This document shows, in pieces, positions 34,716-46,092 of a DNA stretch of 64,000 nucleotides (positions within the stretch are counted from its first letter, which is position 1; each line of letters begins with the position of its first letter). The position numbers and the translations under genes are program-made. The notes below the pieces were generated by a model that did not search any database, was not told the DNA's origin, and worked only from the letters and a program-made list of their open reading frames with translations. The stretch covers positions 5,661,267 to 5,725,266 of the forward strand of contig NC_089823.1 of the NCBI RefSeq assembly GCF_035046505.1, written 5' to 3'. The stretch comes from Tiliqua scincoides (lineage: Eukaryota; Chordata; Lepidosauria; Squamata; Scincidae).

Positions 34716-35537
34716 TAGTCTAATAACACAAAGACATAAATGATTGATCCCCAGAAGTGTAGATCTGAAGGAAAGGGTTAAACACTTTCTGGGGGAAAAT
34801 AAGTACCCAACTTGGTGAACATCTATTTGTCATTGGATTTATGATGTTGGGTTAAATGTCATGAAATGAACCCTGGGAGCTGAATCCAAGCGGTTTCAGA
34901 GCTGTGTGAAAGTGTGAACCCAGCTACAATGAAAACAAAGCACACAGTTTATCTGTGACACACTGACACCTTTGGGAAACACTTTGTAATGAGGAAGAAT
35001 CAGTGCATCTTGCCATCTCCTGGTTTTCTGCAATCACCTCAGCCCATCAGAATTTTCTGGATTCTCTGGTGCAACACAGCTAAGTCATCTTTTTCAGACT
35101 GCAATTTCCATCGTTATGCAACATTTGCCAACATCCATAGCTTGCTTTAAGGAAAGCAAATTGCCAAGAACTCATTTTGAATAAATTCAAAATCTGGTGA
35201 AAATTTCAAAATGTACATGGCAAAATATGCATCCAGGGGATATACCATAGATGGACATTTTGGCTCACCACCATCAGCATGCACTTTTAATTACATTATT
35301 CCTGTACTTTGACAAAGAAGTGCAGAAATTTTTAATTATTACTTAGAGGAAAAATTCAATATATATGTATATATGGAGTATATGGGAATGTTTGGCTGTT
35401 TAGGAGCAATGTATCTGAGTTTCAAAAAATCCCTGTTTTTAGGTTGAAAAGTATCCATATTTTTGGCACCACAGGGTGCCAAAAGCTGAAATCCGTATCT
35501 GTGTGAGCAACTCTCACATTCAATAATCTAGAGTGAG
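34716..35537. other. MAP6 intron 3, AT-rich non-coding stretch
   Basis: No exon or repeat end was recognised. Confidence 0.4.
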
Positions 35538-35667
35538 CAGTAGCATAGCTAGAGGGGGTACAAAGCAAGAAGTTTTGCAGGGAGCCTCACTGTGTGGTGC
35601 AAGCGGTCCCTCCCCCTCCCCTTCGGAGCCATTCGGGGCCGCTAGAGTAAAATGGAGGCATACCAAA
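35538..35667. mobile_element. Partial hAT-type element, 'CAGTGGCGTAGCTAG' family
   Basis: The left arm cagtagcatagctagagggg and 'ggagccattcggggccgcta' are present; the right arm is absent. It lies about 125 bases before the MAP6 terminal exon. Confidence 0.72.
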
Positions 35668-35791
35668 TTGGAGACCTCACAAAAATCCATGTGCCACCAG
35701 CATGGTGTAATTTTGCTGTGGTTATCTACAAACATATTGGTTTTTGATCAGTCTTGTAGTTGCGGAATGATGCCTTCTTTTTGATTTGTAG

Positions 35792-35912
35792 GAATCCTGA
35801 TCAAGATACCGGTGCTACGGCCAAGGAACCAAGTTCCTTAGGACAGGACCAAGCTGTGGAAGTTAAGCCTCCACCCACCGCTCCTGAGCAAGCTGCCAGG
35901 ACAAGCATGTAG
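35792..35912 (+). CDS. MAP6: MAP6 terminal exon, short form
   Basis: The acceptor tttttgatttgtag ends at 35791. The first base completes the glutamate codon begun by the GA of exon 3, giving AKE. The reading frame then runs NPDQDTGATAKEPSSLGQDQ and ends EQAARTSM with stop TAG at 35910-35912. The phase agreement, the stop and the nearby AATAAA make this the end of the gene. The tail is only about 40 residues. Mammalian MAP6 has instead a long last exon with many short KDQGP-like repeats, and none are seen here. I do not recognise the tail itself from other species, so the call rests on splice phase and position. Confidence 0.85.
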
Positions 35913-35946
35913 CCTGCATGAAACTTGTAAAGACTTATTTAAATAC

Positions 35947-35952
35947 AATAAA
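35947..35952 (+). promoter_or_regulatory. MAP6: MAP6 polyadenylation signal
   Basis: AATAAA lies 35 bases after the MAP6 stop codon, followed by a GT-rich stretch 'ttctgttgtctgt' at about 35977-35989. This implies a 3' untranslated region of only about 60 bases for the transcript ending here. Confidence 0.75.
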
Positions 35953-35959
35953 AAATCCA

Positions 35960-36804
35960 TCAACTGGTACTGGACCTTCTGTTGTCTGTAAAAGTTATCT
36001 GAAATCCTCCCTGGATTCACCATATCAAGGGCTGTGGGTTGCCTCCCCCCAGTTTTATTACTGATGACAACATCAGTAATAACACTGTGTTTCTTGACTG
36101 GGGAGAAATCAGGGCAGGAACCAGGACTGGCCTCCTGATGAGGTCAGATGAAGCAGCAGAGTGACAGGTGGTGGACTGGAGCTGGCCCTGGAAGTGGAAA
36201 TAGAGGGGGGGAAAGGGAAGGAGGAGAGAAAAATGGCATGGGGGACATGTTAGGCAAACCACATGCTTACCAGAGAGAAATGGAATCATCACAACTAGCT
36301 ATTTCAAGTGGTGGGTCAGAGATGGGGGAGGGTCTTTCTTCCTGCAGCTCTTTGTGCACACCAGATCCTTCTCTGTTCCTGTAGATCTCTTGACTTTGAC
36401 TTCTTTCTCATGGAGGTTGTTAACCTGGGTCCAGGTTGTGCCAGCTCAAATAGGGATTCATGGGATGATGGATCTTCCAAAAAATCCTTTCATGTAGAAA
36501 ACTAGCTGCCACAGAAAAGCGCTCTGTCCTAACCTAGCCTTCTTCCTGCGTGTTAGTTTTCTGCATGTGGAAAATCTGTTTGTATGGAGGAACATTCAAT
36601 TGTGTGAGCCTCCACTGAAGTCTGGCAGCAACTGAAGAGGTGTGAACATTCATTTTCAGAACTAGTAGTATTGAATATAGATGGGTTCTGTTCACGTCTC
36701 GTTCCACTTGTTCTGAAATGAGGGGCTACAGAATGAATGGAACCAATGGCAAAAAATGGGGTGGGGGTTCATTTTCATTTTTCAAAGAAAGCATCTCTCT
36801 GAAT
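35960..36804. other. Intergenic, non-coding
   Basis: Nothing recognised past the MAP6 end apart from purine-rich tracts near 36200-36230. Confidence 0.4.
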
Positions 36805-37101
36805 CAGCAATTTTCAACGTTTTTCTTCTCAAGACACATCGACGCCTATAGTCTTCTCTATGGTCTTCACTTCTTGTGATGTCACTTCTAGGAGACTCTT
36901 CCAGGTTCTGTGGCTCTGTTTCTGGGCCTAGGGCAACTGTCTGCTGGAATGAATTGTCTGTCTCTCTTCCTGCACCAGCTGCAATAGAAATCTAGAATTG
37001 CTTTTCAGTGATGTTCAATTGCTCTGCTCCAAACTCCCATTTGGAGACATGCCAATGGTAAACCTGCAGACCTTTCGCAGCACGCCAGTTGAACATTGCT
37101 G
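36805..37101. mobile_element. hAT-type element, 'TTTCAACCAGTGTGCCA' family
   Basis: Starts cagcaattttcaacgttttt and ends 'ccagttgaacattgctg'. Internal blocks 'tatggtcttcacttcttgtg' and 'cttccaggttctgtggctct' match the copies at 45272 and 61594. Confidence 0.75.
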
Positions 37102-37734
37102 CTTTAACTTGTCGCTCCAGACTGGACCTCCACTACACAATGGCCTCCACATTCCCTGCAATGCTTGTGGGTAAGAACAATTGGGCACTGCTGTGAGAAA
37201 AATGTATACAAAACACAGTGATGCACCCAATGCCCGAAGCTCAGCACTCAAATCAGCCCTTTCTCTTGCTGTCCATTCCGATAATAACAGGATTCTTTGA
37301 AGGTCACCAGCTGGGAAGATAGCACATCTGGCAATCCCACAGTTGAGGTTTGCAGAGTCACAGTCCACACACATAAGTGGGATGACTACTTCAGGAAAGG
37401 AAATAGGAAAAGTTTGGAAGCCCCTGCAACAATTAAGAAGTACACTGGATAATATGTGCCATCTCAGACAAAATTGTTGTCATTTCCCCATTTTCATGCC
37501 CTAATCTTACCTGGGCCAAGCTGTTCAGGGTTTTATAATAGCTCTCCTACAAGAGAATGCCCTCTTTCTCTCAGGGCTTCTTCCCTCTACAACTCCAGGA
37601 GTTAAGTGTCCACGAATGAAACTAGGATGCCATCAAATGAAGAAACCCCCTTCAGAGTATGTGCTTTCCTCTCACCCTTCTTTCCTTAGAAGAAGGCCAC
37701 ATAGCAGAGTCACACAGGTTTGAACTGGGATTGT
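37102..37734. other. Intergenic, non-coding
   Basis: No feature recognised. A 119-codon minus frame at 37374-37015 overlaps the mobile element and has no domain. Confidence 0.4.
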
Positions 37735-37828
37735 GTCCTCCTGGAGACATCAGGTGGGCCACTGTGAGATACAGGAAGCTGAATGAGATGGACCTTTTAG
37801 CCTGATCCAGCAGGGATCTTATGTTCTT
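37735..37828 (+). mobile_element. CR1 LINE 3' end, diverged
   Basis: Contains 'gtgagatacaggaagctgaa' and 'agcctgatccagcagggatc' and ends 'ttatgttctt'. Confidence 0.75.
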
Positions 37829-39191
37829 GTGAAACGCAAGATCTTGTTCCGTAAAGGAACCCATATGCATCGATTTCCCTAGGCCTTAGCAATTATTTTG
37901 ATGGGTTCATACTATTAATGGGTTCATACTCCTCCCCTGCCTTTTTGCTTTTGACTTGGTTGCACACTCTCTCTCTCTTCCCCCGCCCCACTACAGTTCC
38001 ATTCAGTTTTGCTTTCCAGCTCTTAACCATGCATTAGTCATCTCTCTTTGTCCCCACTTTACATTATTATTTACACTGGGGAGAATTTCCCATCAGCCTT
38101 TGTTGACATATCTGGGTCACAATCAGGATTCCTCCATCTCAGTAAAAATAAATTACAAGCTTCCATTTTTAATGAGGGATGCATTATTTAAGATGCAGAT
38201 TCATTCATTATGTATTAGTCGGCCGGCATCTCCGAGATAAATGTCCACGGTCATGTGGTGGAAACGAAAACAGGCGGGGTGGTGCAAGGTCTCAGTTCTG
38301 ACCCTTCAATGCTGACTTCCTAGATCTAGAGGCACACACCTCAGCCATTTTGGGGAAGGAACTTCAGAGATTCAAATAGCGTCCATTCTGTTGCTGACAG
38401 CAGAGTTGGGTATACCTTGTGACTGAACATTGGTCCATCTAATCCAGATTAGAGGGAATGTCAAGGAAGAGGGAGAGGGCTTCAACGTCTGTTGACCATT
38501 CCAGGGGAGCAGCGCCTAGTGGTTAGTGCACTCACTTTTTGCTCCCCTCTCTTCCTGTTTGGACACACAGCTGAAAGAGGAAAAGCCTCGGTGGACTGTT
38601 ACCGGCTGCCACTAGCCCAGGAGATCAGGGTAGCCAAAGGGGCTCCCTGGGCCAAATACTGAATCTCAAGGGATCCTATCACCTTCACCTTCACAGTAGT
38701 ACCTGCAGAGTGAGGAGATATGACAATCTACTCTGCCTCTCCTGCCAGGCACCAGGTAGAGTCACTGCCCAATCCTATGGGCTCCTAACACTGGTGGAAC
38801 AAGTGTTCATGGTGGCCTCCTCCAAGTAAGGGAACATTAGGGGCTGCATTGTGGCTGCATCAGTGCTGGAAAGTTGGACAGGATTGGGCCCACAGTCTAT
38901 GAAGCACCTGCCGGTGAGAGAGGAGGCCCTTCTAAGATCGCAGAGATTTACCAGAGATTTTTAAATGCTTCTACTAATAATTATAACATTTTTTAAAAAA
39001 TGTTGTCTGATTAATTGAAGCACCTTTTCACATCATCAAATACATTTAATTCAATTAATCCCATTGGCCAGTCAACTAAAGGTTGCACTGCTGAGTCTAA
39101 AAACCCTCCTTGAAGTTTCCGGTGCTATTTTATCCCCCCTCCCCTCAAGCTTTATCACAAGCAATTACTTGCAGCCAAGCCTTGCCTTCCC
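37829..39191. other. Intergenic, non-coding
   Basis: Near 38773-38893 a segment is bounded by 'caatcctatgggctc' and 'aggattgggccc', which looks like a small foldback repeat. No gene was recognised. Confidence 0.4.
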
Positions 39192-40024
39192 TGTTAAGAT
39201 TACACCCCATTGTTTCGGCACTGTCCAATGAACACTCGAGACAACAGATATGGGAGAAAGGGCAACTTTATTTCATGTTACCAAGAGAAGCAGAGGCTGA
39301 GACCTGCAGCGTCCGAGGCAGCGAAAGCCCCTGTGGTGCGGGGAGGGACCTCTGGGCAGTACCAGTAACCTCTGCCCCCAGGCGGGCATGCACCCGACTC
39401 CGAGTCGCGCCCCACTGCTGGGACGGCGCGTCTCATCCATGTCTGTCCCTTAAGGGGAAGGCAGCTGGACTGCGGACTGCGCCACCTCGAGCCGCTGAGC
39501 CTCTGAGGTGTGCCCCGCGGTCCCGGCCAGGGCCCCGTCTACGTCCTCGTGCCGCCGAGCCCCTGAGGACTGAAATAGGGTTCTGCCCTGCCTATGCCGC
39601 CTGAAGGTGCATGCCAAAGTCCCATTCACGCCTCCTAACCCGCACCACCTGCCCTCTTAAAGTGACCAATGGCAGTTTGCAAACAGGGGGGGATGTAACC
39701 CCCAGGCCATAACAGTCTGGGGTAGGCGAAAAAACTGCCTGCCCCTCGGCCAATCTTGGCAGGCAGCAAAAAATTCCTACCCGGCCCCAAACGGCGACCA
39801 GTTAAACTCAGACTGCCTCTAGGGTGGGCAGGCAGGTATTCCCATGCTGCCCACGTGCACAAGGAGGAAGAGGGCTGGGTCTCGTCCCCTTTTAAAAGGT
39901 CCGCCGTGGCTGTCAGACCACGCCCCCTTCACCTCCCCCTTGGGGAGGGGCTGGACTCTCGTGTCCAGGCCAGGCCAAACAAACTCCGACCACCTCTTTA
40001 ATTGGGTGATCGGGGTTGTAATCA
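39192..40024 (-). mobile_element. GC-rich segment, possible solitary LTR (fossil)
   Basis: This is the most GC- and CpG-rich block of the window. It is bounded by 'tgttaagattacacccc' and 'cggggttgtaatca', which are imperfect inverted ends of the TG...CA type. On the minus strand it carries a TATA-like 'cttttaaaag' near 39890 and AATAAA at 39272-39267, in the order expected of an LTR. No direct target repeat was found, so it could equally be a CpG island of an unseen gene. It is non-coding and appears to be a relic. Confidence 0.3.
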
Positions 40025-40656
40025 TTATGCCCTGCAGCTCAGAGGCAGTTGCTACTGACAAGACAAATGGGCATTGTTGGTCACCAAGAGGAGGAGGAGG
40101 AGGAGGATACAGCCTCTCTTGTGAGCAGATGGCAATGCACTGGTCCCTGGGGAGATAACTGATTGAAGAAAAGGATTCATTTTGCAGTTCCACCCAGACA
40201 TGCTCATAAATGGATTAACTGCTTGCAAATGATAGATTTTGAAAAGAGAGGTGTAAGCAGTTAGAGGAGGAGCCAATCAATAGCTGAGTACAGTAGTAGG
40301 GGGGAAAAATCCCATCATTCATTGACCATGAGGATGGCACCTGCCTGAGAGGAGGAGAACTGAATAGTGCCTGTACCAGTTGCCACCCAAGAAAGTTTTG
40401 GGTTTATAGGTAGATGTACAGAGTTCTCACCTATCAAATGTTTATGCCAAATAAAGGTTTTGTTGACTGTTGACTATAGGTAGATGGGGGGGGGATGACA
40501 TCCAGAGGTTGGTAAGGCCCAGGAAACAGAGTCTTGTAGCCCAACCCTCATTTTTGACAGGGTCCAGTCACCACACCGTGATTTTTATCCAGCTTATTTT
40601 CATGGTCTATGTTTCTCATTCATTCGAAAAATGAAAAATAAAAACAAATTATAACC
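40025..40656. other. Intergenic, non-coding
   Basis: Contains a (GAG)n run at about 40088-40106. Nothing else recognised. Confidence 0.4.
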
Positions 40657-40872
40657 CATAAGAACATAAGAACAGCCCCACTGGATCAGGCCATAGGCCC
40701 ATCTAGTCCAGCTTCCTGTATCTCACAGCGGCCCACCAAATGCCCCAGGGAGCACACCAGACAACAAGGGACCTCATCCTGGTGCCCTCCCTTGCATCTG
40801 GCATAACCCATTTCTAAAATCAGGAGGTTGCGCATACACATCATGGCTTGAACCCCATAATGGATTTTTTTA
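40657..40872 (-). mobile_element. CR1 LINE 3' end
   Basis: From 'ataagaacataagaacagcc' to 'accccataatggattttttt', in minus-strand order. Confidence 0.9.
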
Positions 40873-42937
40873 CCTCATAATGGATTTGTCCATTATGTCT
40901 GCGTAACCCATGTAACCCATCTGTCTTACCATGCCATTTGAAGTTTGCAACAACATCAACAAAACAGAACCCCACTGCAGGCAGGGGGGACGGGACTGTC
41001 CAGCTAAATCAATCATTAGCAAAATACAGGCTCTCAAGTGGTTCAGTTGAATCCAAAGTCTTTTTTAGGAAGGAAGGTCTCGGGCAGTTGTCTGCCCAAG
41101 AGTCTCCTAGAAGAAAAACTGAACATCAAGGGGCATTTTGTTTCCTTCTAGTATGTGCTGTAATGCTTACCAGATCGCACAGGATATTGACCTTCTGACG
41201 TGCCCAATAGTTTCCCCTCCAGCCCCTACGTATGTGCACATTGCTCAAGTCCCCCATTTGTGACATCTTGTGGCTTCCTCATAAAGGTATTGGCTAGGCT
41301 GTTTCCATGGCAAGAGACAATGTAATGGTTTCAGTGGTGAATTTTTTTCATTCCTGACTGTCATCTCTGGGAAAGAAAGATTAAAAGCTGCATAGAAAGA
41401 AGTTGAGCAAAAGACAACCTGGCAGGTGGCAGGAAAGACGCTGATTTCTTGGCTTAAGCATGCGGGGAGGGTGGTGGCAGTTGAACAAAATGTGGCAGTT
41501 TAAATATCAAACTATAGGACGGCCTAAGAAAGCCAAGGTGGAGTTTGGCAGAGACTCCCAAATGTCATTCCTCCTAAAGTCTAAGCAAATGCAAGAATGA
41601 CACACACTTGGGTGAGATGCAGGGAACCTGTTGTGTGACTTGCAAAACCAGGCAGGACATGCAAAACCCGCCCCGGGGGGAGGACGGGGAGGACATGGCA
41701 TGGACACAGAATGAGATTCCAATTTGAAGCAGGGCTGTGGTGTGGGGGAAAGTGGGTCAGTCCCTTTTGACCTCGTGCCGATCTCCAAAAAGAAAATCAG
41801 ATTGGGTGTTTTGGGTCACGGAACATCCACATCAGCTCCAGTCTGGGCCTAAAACATTGGGACCAGGGCCTCTGAGTGGAATTTTATCAGGGGGTACAAA
41901 GTTTCTTTTGGACCCCTTCCCAAAGGGGACCAGGAGAAACAAAACAGGGCAGGAGAAGTGTAGTGACAGCCGGAAAAGTGTCTAGAACCAGGTCTACCCT
42001 CCCAGTAAGACCTAACCTCCCAGTCAGCCTGGGCAGCCTCTATCTTTTGCTCTCCCTGAGGCCAGCTGAGATCCCAGGAAATTTCTGAGCCAAAACTGTA
42101 GTCCCGCAGCTGTGTGCCTGAGCTCCTATACGCTCCTTCATGGTAAGCGAATCCACCAACCAAAGAGCTACTCAAGCAGGCCAGTTTCCTCCCAGATTTG
42201 ACACTGTGTTATGGAGGGTCATGAACGTATTTGCACCATAGTAGCACCCCAAGCATACCTTGTGGGAGGCCAGGTCGTAGCCCACATGGTGTTGTCAGAG
42301 ATGGAGGTCGCACAGTGAGATCCCGCGTGCGCACTGAGTCTGGTTGAGATCGGAAAATGTAAGATCCAATGAAGTTTCTGGGACCCCTTCTTGGACTTGC
42401 AGGCCCCCTTTTTGACCTCGGACGTGGGTACAATTTACCCCCTGCAGCCCCTCTCATGGGTTCTGATGGAATGACAGCTGTTGGACAGAGTAGACAGTGC
42501 TCGCTTAGATAAATCCATTCGATTCTCTCAAAGGACAGCAGTTTTTAAACCTCTCTTGGAAGGAAAGCAAGATTGTAGTTTTAAGGATACAGCATGTGAA
42601 ATTGGATACATTGGAGCATGTAATGATGGCATGTTGTGGTCCACTCCAACCAGGCTTACGCATGTAAGTCAGATACAGATGCTGACATGAAGTTGGGTGT
42701 GCTTGGAATTATGCTGTTGCAAAGTTTGTCTGGGGGCCATTCAGCAGTGGTGCCAGGGGCAAGACACTGCCCTGGGTCCCCAAAAGTACCCCAGACCACA
42801 TCCTGATGGCACCCTGAGTGCTGCCCCTGCCACCAGTGATGCAAATTCAGAGGCCAGTCTGACCGGGTGGCCTTCTGATGGTCACAGGTCATCAGCCAGT
42901 GCCTGACCTTGCCAACTGCTGGTGCCGCTGAACTAGC
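40873..42937. other. Intergenic, non-coding
   Basis: No repeat end, exon or RNA gene was recognised. The open frames here are GC-driven and overlap on opposite strands. Confidence 0.4.
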
Positions 42938-43671
42938 CAGGGATGGGAACTCATCAGGTGACTCCAGTCCAAGTAGCAAAAATCAGTGTTTTTCATTGAC
43001 TCGTGGATACTCAAGTCACACGTGTGGAAGACTCATCAAGACACTCGAGTCAAGGGCTTCCTGACTCGATGCTTGATCCCCACACATGCAGACTCAAGTC
43101 TGTGTGTGCTTGCTTACTGTTTTTGCAACGTGAAAAACCTCATGGGGCCATCATTTGGACTGGACAAGCAGCAGAGAAGTTCCAGCCAGAAGGCAGGGAA
43201 GGGTTAATGTTTTGCTTTTGCATGCGAGCAGGAGGGAGAGAGGCAGGAGCAGGCTCTCTTGCCCATCTCTGAATGAACCAATGATCACTGGATGAAAGAG
43301 AGGAGGTCTGATTTGTTTCTTTGGAAGAGGGAGGGCAAAAGGAGGAGCCCAAGGGGGTTCTTGCCTTGGAAATGGCTGGAGAAGCCCAGGGAAAAAGGAG
43401 GCGAAGAAGTGGAGTGGGGAAGTTCATAGAGATCAGAGCTGCTGTGAGCTTGGTTGTTACTTGAGGGGGAGGAAGCCCCATTGAATGACCGGCTACAGTG
43501 GGACTACTTCTGAGTAGAGCTGCCAAGGATCAGGACATTCTGGTAAGCCTCGCAGCTACTGCAAGTGACCCTCCTCCCTCTTACAACTTCTGTCCCCGCT
43601 CTCATGCAGTTCATTCCACCCCTTGTTTACAGATGGGATGGGACAGCAGGGGAGAGTTTAAAGAGAACTCT

Positions 43672-43711
<40 letters not shown>

Positions 43712-43902
43712 GGCAGCAGCTCCATTTTTTCTTTCTGCACCTGACACATCTATCAGAAAGACTCATGACTCAAGTCTTTTTGAGTCACAAAAGTGTTCCA
43801 GGCAACTCGGGAAGTGTCCCTGTTAGGACTCGTTTTTGACTCGAGATGTGGGGGCCCAGACTCGTGGCTCGACTCAAGTCATGCTGGATATGCCCATCCC
43901 TG
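42938..43902. mobile_element. hAT-type element with 'GACTCAAGTC' subterminal repeats
   Basis: Ends read cagggatgggaactca and 'tatgcccatccctg'. The 8-bp flanks gaactagc at 42930-42937 and gtactaac at 43903-43910 agree at 6 of 8 positions. Both subterminal zones are crowded with gactcaagtc, actcgtgg and gactcgag words, in inverted order on the two sides. Such clusters often serve as transposase binding sites. No transposase frame is seen. A (CA)n run sits inside. It ends about 315 bases before the 88-residue gene. Confidence 0.78.
43673..43708. repeat. (AC)n microsatellite
   Basis: About 18 AC units inside the hAT element. Confidence 0.95.
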
Positions 43903-44217
43903 GTACTAACTGAAGATGTTTGTAAGATGCTCATTCCTATCCAGGGCCATATTGTTGCAAAAGGCCAGTTTTGTGCAAGTAAAGCTGATCTGGAAGCAGC
44001 AGAGTTGAAGCTTTCCCTACCAGGGTTTTTAAAAACAGGGTTTCTTTTTTTCAGGCCCACACCACTGAACAAAATTTCACAAAGCCATTAAAGAAACGGC
44101 CAGTGACCAACAAAAGCTGACTGGATCAAGCTTGCAACCTCAGACAAGCAGCGCTCCGCCTCCGTCCTCAGTCAGAACCAAGATTTGTACTAAATTTTAA
44201 AAAGGTCTAACACAAAG

Positions 44218-44484
44218 ATGAGTCACAGCTTGCAAGAGACTGTAGAAAACTTTAAGACGGTGATGGAGGAAATGCAAAGGAAAGTGACGACCATGAGGCT
44301 GAGGATGGATGAAGTCTACCGGAAGATAAACCAGTTGGAAGCTCATGAGCGTTCTTTGGTTCATAACAATAACCAGCTCAGCAAGGAGCTAAGCAATCTG
44401 TCCTATCAGGTGGCCCTCTTTGAGCATCAGAAAGCCATGCTGGGAAGAGATCCCAAAGGGCCTGGGAAAAAAGGAAAACTTTAA
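44218..44484 (+). CDS. Short coiled-coil protein, paralogue of the 301-residue TMCO5-like protein
   Basis: An 88-residue frame from an ATG in the context aagATGa to TAA. Residues 12-72 align without any gap to residues 55-115 of the protein at 56135-57040, with about 33 identities in 61 by hand count; shared words are MEEMQ, RMDE and SYQVALFE. It is charged and heptad-rich, so a coiled coil is likely. It lacks the N-terminal part, the later coil and the membrane anchor, and ends in a basic tail PKGPGKKGKL. A good acceptor, tttctttttttcag, ends at 44054, so an upstream 5' untranslated exon is likely, as for the larger gene. AATAAA follows 63 bases after the stop. It could be a small working gene or a shortened copy that still reads open. 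Confidence 0.68.
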   Translation: MSHSLQETVENFKTVMEEMQRKVTTMRLRMDEVYRKINQLEAHERSLVHNNNQLSKELSNLSYQVALFEHQKAMLGRDPKGPGKKGKL

Positions 44485-44546
44485 GGATCAGAAATGAGCT
44501 GAACGGTTTGGCCGCAAAATTTTGCTCAGTGATCACAAACGGTGCA

Positions 44547-44552
44547 AATAAA
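44547..44552 (+). promoter_or_regulatory. Polyadenylation signal of the 88-residue gene
   Basis: AATAAA in 'ggtgcaaataaaagaaagg', 63 bases past the stop. Confidence 0.6.
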
Positions 44553-44898
44553 AGAAAGGAAAGCACATTCCATTCCCCGACTCTTTAAGACTTCAGAGTC
44601 CTGATCCTGACAACATAGTTATGATAGCACCTGTGGGGATGCACCCAGCATCTGTGTACCCAAAATAACCTCCCAGCTATAACAGTGCAGGTAGAGAGAT
44701 GGGATGCACTCTGATGGCATATCCAGGACTCTCAGACAGACACGCAGGGTAAGGAAAAGGACTGTAGCACAGACTCCAGCTCTCATCTGTGTGAGTTTAG
44801 TTGAACGTCTCAATGATGCCTGTGCAACTGTTTAAGCACTGGGTTTCCATAGGAAGGGAGAGAGCTGAAGTGCAGGTAATAGCACATGCACACGGGAG

Positions 44899-45241
44899 TA
44901 CAAGCCATGATGTGTATGCGCAACCTCCTGATTTTAGAAATGGGTTATGTCAGAATGCCAGATGCAAGGGAGGGCACCAGGATGAGGTCTTTTGTTATCT
45001 GGTGTGCTCCCTGGGGCATTTGGTGGGCCGCTGTGAGATACAGGAAGCTGGGCTAGATGGGCCTGTGGCCTGATCCAGTGGGGCTGTTCTTATGTTCTTA
45101 ACTACAATTCCCAGGAAGCCTTGCAGGTCTCTTGTTATCTGGCGTGCTCCCTGGGGCATTTGGTGGGCCGCTGTGAGGTACAGGAAGCTGGACTAGATGG
45201 GCCTATGGCCTGATCCAGTGGGACTGTTCTTATGTTCTTAT
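44899..45241 (+). mobile_element. CR1 LINE 3' end with two-unit tandem tail
   Basis: The phrase aggtct at 44985 and 45125 marks a 140-bp repeat, the same period as the array at 7963-8574. The linker reads actacaattcccaggaagcc at 45101. This looks like the dimer form from which the longer array grew. Confidence 0.9.
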
Positions 45242-45271
45242 GCCGACACGTGTACATGTATTCATTCAGAT

Positions 45272-45565
45272 CAGCGATTTAAACGTTTTGCTACTCACGG
45301 CACACTGACCCCGATGGTGATGTCACTTCCGGCTTCCAGGAGACTCTTCCAGGTTCTGTAGCTCTGCTTTTAGGGCCTCCTTACAGCTGGTGGAAGTGGA
45401 GGGACAGACAATTTGTTACTATGGACAGTTGCCCAAGAAACAGAGCCACAGTAACCAGAAGAGTTTCTCAGTGATTTTCAATGCTGGGCTCCAAACTTCT
45501 GCAGTACACCTGTGGACCTTTCGTGGCACACCAATGCGCTGTGGCACACTGGTTGGAAATTGCTG
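45272..45565. mobile_element. hAT-type element, 'TTTCAACCAGTGTGCCA' family
   Basis: Starts cagcgatttaaacgttttgc and ends 'cactggttggaaattgctg', inverted ends. Interior contains 'ccaggttctgtagctctgct'. Flanks do not show a clear duplication. Confidence 0.75.
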
Positions 45566-46092
45566 CTCTAGCTGTGACGTGAAATAGGGGTGGCGATTTT
45601 ATATATGGACTCACCCCCCTCACACCACGTGACCGAACAAGTCCGTGCTGGATCCAAGTAGGCTATTTTAGCCCTCGTCCTAAATGGTTGTCCCTGCATC
45701 CAATGAACATGAGAACAAGGAGCTGGGAACACTCCAATTTGCCACAATGCCCATGTGCTCCTTGGTTACACCCCTGGCTCTCTGCACATGCAAGACTTGT
45801 CTGCAGAGGCAAAGGCACTGCATGTGGGCAAAGGGGAGCCTGCACAGTTTCCCCCGTCCACCCAGGAACATTCATCTTACATTTCCCGCTCATGAGGGGA
45901 AGGGGTGCAAATGCCCTGGGCACCAGGCTTGGGGAGGCAGTGCCACTCCTGCCCACAGTGCCCCTCCTGCGGCACCCAGTTGGCTGCCTGTCGTATACTT
46001 GTCTTACTCCCAGGGTTTTGGGGTGCTCAGAGTTGTTGGCTCTGAACCCTAGAGCCCTCAAAGATCCCTGTTCGGTAGTACTGCCACCACCC
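45566..46092. other. Intergenic, non-coding
   Basis: GC-richer stretch with overlapping long frames on both strands (45688-46164 plus and 46061-45663 minus). Neither shows a known domain. Confidence 0.4.

Noticed and set aside
39110-39604. A 164-codon frame in the CpG-rich block
   Set aside because: Rich in R, P and A as expected of any frame in CpG-rich DNA, with no recognisable protein family.
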